Of a DNA stretch of 12,464 nucleotides, positions 8,395-12,464 are shown one piece after another. This stretch comes from an uncultured Pirellulaceae bacterium. Its GTDB lineage: Bacteria > Planctomycetota > Planctomycetia > Pirellulales > Pirellulaceae. The position numbers and the translations under genes are program-made. The DNA is taken from assembly GCA_934278005.1 (NCBI GenBank), contig CAKQWG010000092.1, forward strand, positions 1 to 12,464. The letters are read 5' to 3'. The notes under the pieces were generated by a model, which was not told the DNA's origin, searched no databases, and was given only the letters and a program-made list of their open reading frames with translations. The first letter of the stretch is position 1. Each line of letters begins with the position of its first letter.

Positions 8395-8807
8395 TGCAAA
8401 CCTCCTTGCAAAAGATGCGTCAATCCGTTGACCTGGGGGCAATCCGTGCCCGCATAGCAGTTTGTGTGCTACCCAAGTCTCCAAGGCGAACCGCGTTGGG
8501 CGTAGGTAAATGGATAAGAGTTAGACGCCTGTCGCAAGCATTCGCAACCGCTGGGTACGCGTCTTCCTCCCACCCAACCCATCGACATGCGGCCAGAGTC
8601 GCAAATAGCCATTGAGGCGTGGCCGGAGAGCTTTTCCGGTTCATGTGCGGCAGAGAATGCAATTTTGTATCAACTTGCGCAATGAGCAAAGGCTTCGGTG
8701 AATCCCCAGATTAAGCAGCCGTCAAAGTCCGCCCCGGAACATCCCAATGTTGCGCATGCTCGTTGGGCACGGTTAGGGTTGCCACTGGGAGGACTGCTGA
8801 CGAGATA
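8395..8807. other. Upstream region of the BBP7 gene, no gene seen
   Basis: Apart from the ribosome-binding site, these bases hold the presumed promoter and leader of the BBP7 gene, but I find no convincing -35/-10 pair on the minus strand. Open frames crossing it lack a start signal and a protein-like composition. A small 5-bp hairpin (CCGGA 8623-8627 with TCCGG 8635-8639) has no T run. Confidence 0.5.
8401..8406 (-). promoter_or_regulatory. Strong Shine-Dalgarno site deciding the BBP7 start
   Basis: On the minus strand AGGAGG ends 6 bases before the GTG at 8394. It selects this GTG over the ATG at 8484, which would add 30 residues ahead of the signal peptide. Confidence 0.8.
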
Positions 8808-8890
8808 GTCGCCCCACCGCTCCGCCGGTTCGTGTAGTCATTTCCGACGGTTCGTGCAGTCATTTCCGACCGGCGGAGCGGTGGGGCGAC
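8808..8890. repeat. Perfect 21-bp inverted repeat enclosing cassette 1
   Basis: Bases 8808-8828 and 8870-8890 are exact reverse complements of each other and enclose 41 bases made of two 22-bp units. RNA from either strand could fold into a 21-bp, very GC-rich stem. Cassette 2 keeps a 12-bp version of this pairing (8916-8927 with 8991-9002); the left arm of cassette 3 is altered. Confidence 0.9.
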
Positions 8891-9177
8891 GTAGATGCCG
8901 TAGATACTCGCCGAACCGCTCCGCCGGTTCGTACAACCAATTGCACCTGTTCGTGCAATCATTTCCGACGGTTCGTGCAGTCATTTCCGACCGGCGGAGC
9001 GGTCGGGCGACGTAGATGCCGTAAATACTCGCCGAACCAATTCCGCCGGTTCGTGCAATCAATTCCGACGGTTCGTGCAATCAATTCCGACGGTTCGTGC
9101 AATCATTTCCGACGGTTCGTGCAATCAATTCCGCCTGTTCGTGCAGTCATTTCCGACCGGCGGAGCGGTCGGGCGAC
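8808..9177. repeat. Array of ten 22-bp units in three cassettes with GC-rich inverted ends
   Basis: Each unit begins GGTTCGTGCA and ends TTTCCGAC or AATTCCGAC. Cassette 1 has two units (8827-8848, 8849-8870), cassette 2 three (8926-8947, 8948-8969, 8970-8991) and cassette 3 five (9048-9069, 9070-9091, 9092-9113, 9114-9135, 9136-9157). Every cassette closes with the same 20-base GC-rich block starting CGGCGGAGCGGT and ending GGGCGAC. A 27-base separator, starting GTAGATGCCGTA and ending CTCGCCGAACC, follows cassettes 1 and 2 (8891-8917, 9012-9038; one difference). The period is not a multiple of three and frames break, so it is non-coding. The array lies downstream of the DUF1573 gene and upstream of the BBP7 gene. 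Function is unknown; it could be a REP-like or protein-binding array. Confidence 0.92.
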
Positions 9178-9229
9178 TATGGCGCAATCGTGCAACGCTC
9201 ACACCGACTTCCCACGCGAACAGAGTCGA

Positions 9230-10264
9230 TCAGTTGGCTTTGACTACGCTGGTCGTCGCATCGGTCGTGAGCTGGCTAAACTGCAGCGGAATGCGAATCG
9301 GCTCGTCGATCAAGTCGGTTTGGATAACCAATTCGGATGCGACCGCTCCATCGACCGGCTGGCGTTTGGGGCTAATCATCAGGTTCAGCAGATGCACGGC
9401 TTTGGCACTTGGGCTAGCTTCAAACTGAATTTCGGCTTGGTCGGAAGTGATTTCCAAGACGCGAAAGTCTTTGCGCGCCTTGACGACCAGTCGCTGTGCC
9501 AGCGGTTTCTCAAAATTGACCGTCCCCAGTTCGATCGCTTGTGGGCTGACTTGAATGGGAGGTTGGACCGCGGCCATGAAGCGGAGGGGAACTGTGGTTA
9601 AATTGCGGTCGTTGGTTTTCAGCAAGAACTGGTTTTGCAGGTTTCCCAGTGGAGCATCGGCGGTCAGCTGAGCGGAGATCCTATAGCTCACGCGTCCCCC
9701 CTGACGGGATACTTCATCGAATTGAATATCGGCAAAATCGAGTGGACTCTCCGCACCGACCAGTGCCCAGTCATTGCGACCGGCGTAATCGAGCGTTAGA
9801 TCGATGCTTTTGGGCTCGCCCACCGGGACTTCGCCAAAATTGACTTCGCCCGGACTGAGCACGACGTCGCTGCGAATGTAGCCTTTGACATTGAGCTGCA
9901 GTTCGGTGTAGACCGGCTTATCGAATGTGACAGTGACTGCCGCCGCTTTTCTGCCGGTAAATGTCCCGGTATTGAAGCGTGCCAGGACTGCCCCTGTCTC
10001 GCCGGGCTTGATCCACTCGTCCTCGATAATGGGAGTGGTACAGCCACAGCTTGTTCTCACGGAGTGAATGTGCAGATCGCTGGTGTGATTATTCTTGATT
10101 AAGAAGCGATGCTCAGTATTCGCCGCGCGGGCTACAGTGCCAAAGTCATGCACTCGCTCTTGGGGAGCGATCGCCTCGCGCAGCCAGTCTTGGGCCTGAC
10201 TGGGGCCGTGCCCCAGGATCGTAGTCACAATAGCCGCCGCACACAGGGAAACGAAGGGACGCAT
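9230..10264 (-). CDS. DUF1573-family exported protein with three Ig/ASH-like repeats, 344 aa
   Basis: The protein belongs to the DUF1573 family, exported beta-sandwich proteins related to the ASH/MSP fold, common in Bacteroidetes and planctomycetes and without an assigned biochemical role. I choose the ATG at 10264 because GGAGG (10274-10278) lies 9 bases upstream and a signal peptide follows directly (residues 1-24, ending SQAQ); a frame from 10348 would add 28 residues before it. The DUF1573 core is residues about 35-128: HDFGTV (39-44), the hallmark SCGCTTP (Cys73, Cys75), then IKPGETGAV and a closing strand VYTELQLNVKGYI. Two more copies of the opening motif, NFGEVPVG (142-149) and ELGTV (245-249), mark second and third Ig-like domains without the cysteine pair. 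It should be periplasmic. It is followed on its strand by the repeat array and then the BBP7 gene. Confidence 0.88.
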   Translation of the reverse strand: MRPFVSLCAAAIVTTILGHGPSQAQDWLREAIAPQERVHDFGTVARAANTEHRFLIKNNHTSDLHIHSVRTSCGCTTPIIEDEWIKPGETGAVLARFNTGTFTGRKAAAVTVTFDKPVYTELQLNVKGYIRSDVVLSPGEVNFGEVPVGEPKSIDLTLDYAGRNDWALVGAESPLDFADIQFDEVSRQGGRVSYRISAQLTADAPLGNLQNQFLLKTNDRNLTTVPLRFMAAVQPPIQVSPQAIELGTVNFEKPLAQRLVVKARKDFRVLEITSDQAEIQFEASPSAKAVHLLNLMISPKRQPVDGAVASELVIQTDLIDEPIRIPLQFSQLTTDATTSVVKAN

Positions 10265-10273
10265 GGTGTCAAA

Positions 10274-10278
10274 CCTCC
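10274..10278 (-). promoter_or_regulatory. Shine-Dalgarno site deciding the DUF1573 gene start
   Basis: GGAGG on the minus strand is 9 bases before the ATG at 10264 and places translation start exactly at the signal peptide. Confidence 0.75.
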
Positions 10279-10491
10279 AGGATTGATTGGGAATGGCATC
10301 ACCCGTGTGGTAGAAAGTTATCGACGGGAAGGTTTGGAGCGGACCCAATCGATGCTTAAGATTGCGGGCAATTGCGCAATATAGTTGCTTACTATTATCT
10401 TAGGGAAGGTGGGCAAAAGACCAACTTCAATTGCCAGAATGGGGCAAGCCACAGAAGGCGGCTATGCTTGCAAGGGAGCATCCCTAAAACG

Positions 10492-10537
10492 AAAAAAAGC
10501 GGCCGGTTCAGCCTCCATGGCAAACCGACCGCCTTTT
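10492..10537 (-). terminator. Rho-independent terminator downstream of the YTV gene
   Basis: On the minus strand, bases 10532-10523 pair with 10508-10499 (GCGGTCGGTT with AACCGGCCGC; one mismatch in ten) and the stem is followed directly by seven T residues (10498-10492). The stem lies about 210 bases after the YTV stop, leaving a long 3' untranslated region. The plus strand has a shorter T run, so some bidirectional activity is possible, but no plus-strand gene needs it. Confidence 0.7.
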
Positions 10538-10744
10538 GCTTAACTCCACCAGATCATCATCCGGACGGGTGGAAGGTCATATTTTACCGAACCGAAAAAG
10601 TTCGCTAAGGTTTATCTTGCTGTGCGACACTTGTGTCGGCTAATCGCCGGTAAAGTTCTGTTTCCCAGTCCGAATCGGCACCGCTGAGCTGGCTTGGTGA
10701 CCAGTCTCAGCCGGCGTGCCGTAGTCGAATAGGAGGCGGTTTAC

Positions 10745-12436
10745 TTAGCAATCGCATCCGCAATCAGCGGCTGCTGCGCGTCCACAACCGTGGCAACCGA
10801 TGGCTGCACGAAGACGATTTAGCAGGCCTGGACGGCAAGCTGGTGCACAGCTGCTGACGCAGGGGTCACAGCATACAGTTACAGGAACTTGCTCGCAAAC
10901 AACTCGTGGAACGCAGACGGTTACTTCGTAAGGAACGCATACGGCAACTCGCTTGCAAACTTGAATTGTCTTTTGCTCGCAGACTGGTACACAAACTGTG
11001 TAGGCAACTTGCTTGCAGACGTTTTCGCATACATAGCTGCAGACGGTGTAGGTCTGAGTCTTGCACTCAGGAACCATCGTGCAGGTGGTGTAGCAAACGT
11101 CTTTGGTACGCTGTTCGCAAACCCAGTTGGTGACGCAGTAGTTGACCGTACGAGTACGGCACTCAGGAACCATGCGGCAAGTGGTGTAGCAAACGGTGCG
11201 CTGACGTGGCTCGCAAACAATCTTGCAAACGGTGTAGTTTACAGTTTTGCTACGGCACTCAGGAACCATTTTGCAGGTCGTGTAATTTACGGTGCGCTGA
11301 CGTGGCTCGCACACAGTGGTGCAAACGTTGTAGGTTACCGTGCGGCTGCGGCACTCAGGAACCATCTTGCAAGTCGTGTAGTTTACGGTCTTGCTGCGGC
11401 ACTCAGGAACCATGCGGCACACTGTGTAAGGAACGGTTTCCGTTACGCAGCTACGCTCGTAGCGTGTGCAGTTGATTTCTTTGGTTTCGCAGGTAGGAAC
11501 CCAAACCTTTTTGCACACAGTCCGTGGTGGGCACTGAATGCATTCGACGTGGCACGAACCTGGGCAGTAAACGCAACGGCACTGCGACGCGTCCCATACC
11601 CACTTGCCTGGTGTGCGGACAACTCGGCGTTGTACCGGACCAGCGATTTCTTCGGTGACCGTATCCCAATATCCACCGTTAACTTGCACTGTACGAGTGT
11701 AGTTAACAGGCGTGGTGACGTAGCGAACTACTTCACGAGTACGAGTTTCTTGCTGAGGAACCATGACCGTGTAGTTGACTACGCGGCTGTGGGTCTCTTG
11801 CACTGGGTTCATAACAGTGTAGTTGATGACTCGCTGACGTGTCTCAACAACCGGCTTGCGGACGGTGTAGTTGATGACCTTGCTGTGAGTCTCGTGTACC
11901 GGTGTCATGACCGTGTAGTTGATGACCTTGCTGCAGGTTTCGTACACAGGCTTCTTAACCGTGTAGTTGATGACCTTGTTGTGGGTCTCGTACACAGGCT
12001 TCATGACTGTGTAGTTGATCTCACGTGTGCGGGTCTCAGTTACTGGACGGCGTACGTTGTAGGTTACCTGACGAGTCTCAGTCGAATATACAGGTCGGTT
12101 GACCGTGTAGGTTCGTGTCTTGGTTTCGTAGACAGGCTTGCGAACAACGGAGTTTACCGTTCGGTAACGTGTCTCACGCTGCATGCGAGTAACATTGATT
12201 ACCTTGTCTTCGGTAACCGTCTGATACTCAGTCCGCGTGCGTTGCTGTGTTTGCTGTTCGTAGACAGTTCTACGAACGGTCTTCATTACAGTGTGCGTGG
12301 CTGGACCACAGTCGTCGGCGACGACGTTTCCACAACCCTCATAGCTCACTGCACCGCTGTAAGCGGCATTGGCTTGGCCAGTGTTGAATGCTACTAGAGC
12401 AATCAAAGCGGCTGGCAATAAAAACAACCTTCTCAT
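10745..12436 (-). CDS. YTV-family cysteine-rich planctomycete cell-wall protein, 563 aa
   Basis: This is a YTV-type protein, a planctomycete-specific repeat family first defined from Rhodopirellula baltica and linked to its proteinaceous, disulfide-rich cell wall. The ATG at 12436 has AAGGAG 8 bases upstream. Residues 1-24 are a signal peptide ending ANA. The mature chain is built of 16-residue repeats of the form NYTVxKPVYETxxKVI. The first block (about 93-234) has almost no cysteine (one, at 168). A non-repeat centre (about 235-315) contains WVWDASQCRCVYCPGSCHVECIQC. The second block (about 320-520) keeps the 16-residue period but places cysteine after YTT/YTV and in MVPEC or IVCEP. The tail has GCHGCG and ends CGCDC. 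I count about 50 cysteines. It should be exported and cross-linked by disulfides in the envelope. The promoter lies beyond the window edge, 28 bases away. Confidence 0.9.
   Translation of the reverse strand: MRRLFLLPAALIALVAFNTGQANAAYSGAVSYEGCGNVVADDCGPATHTVMKTVRRTVYEQQTQQRTRTEYQTVTEDKVINVTRMQRETRYRTVNSVVRKPVYETKTRTYTVNRPVYSTETRQVTYNVRRPVTETRTREINYTVMKPVYETHNKVINYTVKKPVYETCSKVINYTVMTPVHETHSKVINYTVRKPVVETRQRVINYTVMNPVQETHSRVVNYTVMVPQQETRTREVVRYVTTPVNYTRTVQVNGGYWDTVTEEIAGPVQRRVVRTPGKWVWDASQCRCVYCPGSCHVECIQCPPRTVCKKVWVPTCETKEINCTRYERSCVTETVPYTVCRMVPECRSKTVNYTTCKMVPECRSRTVTYNVCTTVCEPRQRTVNYTTCKMVPECRSKTVNYTVCKIVCEPRQRTVCYTTCRMVPECRTRTVNYCVTNWVCEQRTKDVCYTTCTMVPECKTQTYTVCSYVCENVCKQVAYTVCVPVCEQKTIQVCKRVAVCVPYEVTVCVPRVVCEQVPVTVCCDPCVSSCAPACRPGLLNRLRAAIGCHGCGRAAAADCGCDC
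10955..11428 (-). repeat. Cysteine-rich 16-residue (48-bp) repeat block of the YTV protein
   Basis: Residues about 337-494 repeat with a 16-residue period. Two unit types are mixed: CKMVPECRSKTVNYT (cysteines five residues apart) and CKIVCEPRQRTVNYT (three residues apart). In the middle of the block they alternate. DNA copies are closely similar, with CTCAGGAACCAT recurring on the plus strand. Confidence 0.85.
11735..12160 (-). repeat. Cysteine-poor 16-residue (48-bp) repeat block of the YTV protein
   Basis: Residues about 93-234 carry some nine units of the type VINYTVxKPVYETHSK, again with a 16-residue period, and only one cysteine (residue 168, ETCSK). The plus-strand DNA shows the recurring string GTGTAGTTGATGACC at 48-base spacing. 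Confidence 0.85.
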
Positions 12437-12464
12437 CTCCCGTGCTCCTTGGAAAACTTGTGAC

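Larger units (their letters stand above)
10265..10744. other. Intergenic region between the YTV and DUF1573 genes, 480 bases
   Basis: It contains the ribosome-binding site and presumably the promoter of the DUF1573 gene, and the terminator of the YTV gene. GATAAT (minus strand, 10394-10399) and TATATT (minus strand, 10378-10383) could be -10 boxes, but neither has a good -35 partner at the right distance. A plus-strand frame at 10372-10608 crosses the terminator and is not protein-like. No RNA gene was recognised. Confidence 0.5.

Noticed and set aside
8711..9080. Open frames on the minus strand through the repeat array, encoding TNRRSG-like peptides
   Set aside because: The 22-bp period shifts the frame at each unit and the frames overlap one another; no start signals are seen. 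They arise from the repeats.
8808..9177. Possible CRISPR array
   Set aside because: The units abut directly with no unique spacers, the unit is only 22 bp, and there are no cas genes nearby.
10372..10608. A 78-residue plus-strand frame in the gap between the DUF1573 and YTV genes
   Set aside because: It runs through a clear terminator hairpin, has no convincing ribosome-binding site, and its sequence is not protein-like.
10625..10638. Short palindrome CGACAC/GTGTCG
   Set aside because: Six-base arms with only two bases between them make a poor hairpin, and a single such palindrome is expected by chance.
10889..12397. A 502-residue open frame on the plus strand, antisense to the YTV gene
   Set aside because: It is the complement of the 48-bp repeats, whose codon choice happens to avoid stops in that frame. 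It has no ribosome-binding site, and its composition mirrors the repeats; the minus-strand frame has a signal peptide and a recognised family.

Overview
The window reads as a piece of a planctomycete chromosome, most likely from the Pirellulales (Rhodopirellula-like). Four independent signs point there: a YTV-type cysteine-rich cell-wall protein, a BBP7 outer-membrane barrel protein, a very large surface protein that starts with the planctomycete LEDR-x-LL export motif and ends in a dockerin, and a DUF1573 lipid-free exported protein. All four are typical of that phylum. The DNA is moderately GC-rich, with long gaps between genes and little sign of operons.

Layout from left to right. At 156-671 (+) and 699-1040 (-) lie two small convergent genes for unrecognised, probably cytoplasmic proteins. 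A 390-base gap (1041-1430) follows, holding a good sigma70-like promoter (TTGACA, 16 bases, TAGAAT). It drives a 1662-residue secreted metzincin-type metalloprotease (1431-6419, +) with a full HExxHxxGxxH zinc site and a long tail of SdrD-B, GEVED, cadherin-like, cohesin-like and dockerin modules. A near-perfect hairpin at 6484-6515 serves as a shared terminator with the converging BBP7 gene (6589-8394, -). Next comes an 835-base intergenic stretch with an array of ten 22-bp units arranged in three cassettes (8808-9177). The DUF1573 gene (9230-10264, -) and the YTV cysteine-rich gene (10745-12436, -) complete the window, separated by a gap that carries the terminator of the YTV gene.

Four of the six genes carry export signals and should act in or on the cell envelope: a porin-like barrel, a disulfide-rich wall protein, a periplasmic Ig-like protein and a modular surface protease. 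The three minus-strand envelope genes are spaced 480 and 835 bases apart, so they look separately transcribed although neighbouring. No mobile element, RNA gene or CRISPR array was found. The least explained element is the cassette repeat array at 8808-9177; the most interesting proteins are the two-part 16-residue-periodic YTV protein and the protease that carries both cohesin-like modules and a dockerin.
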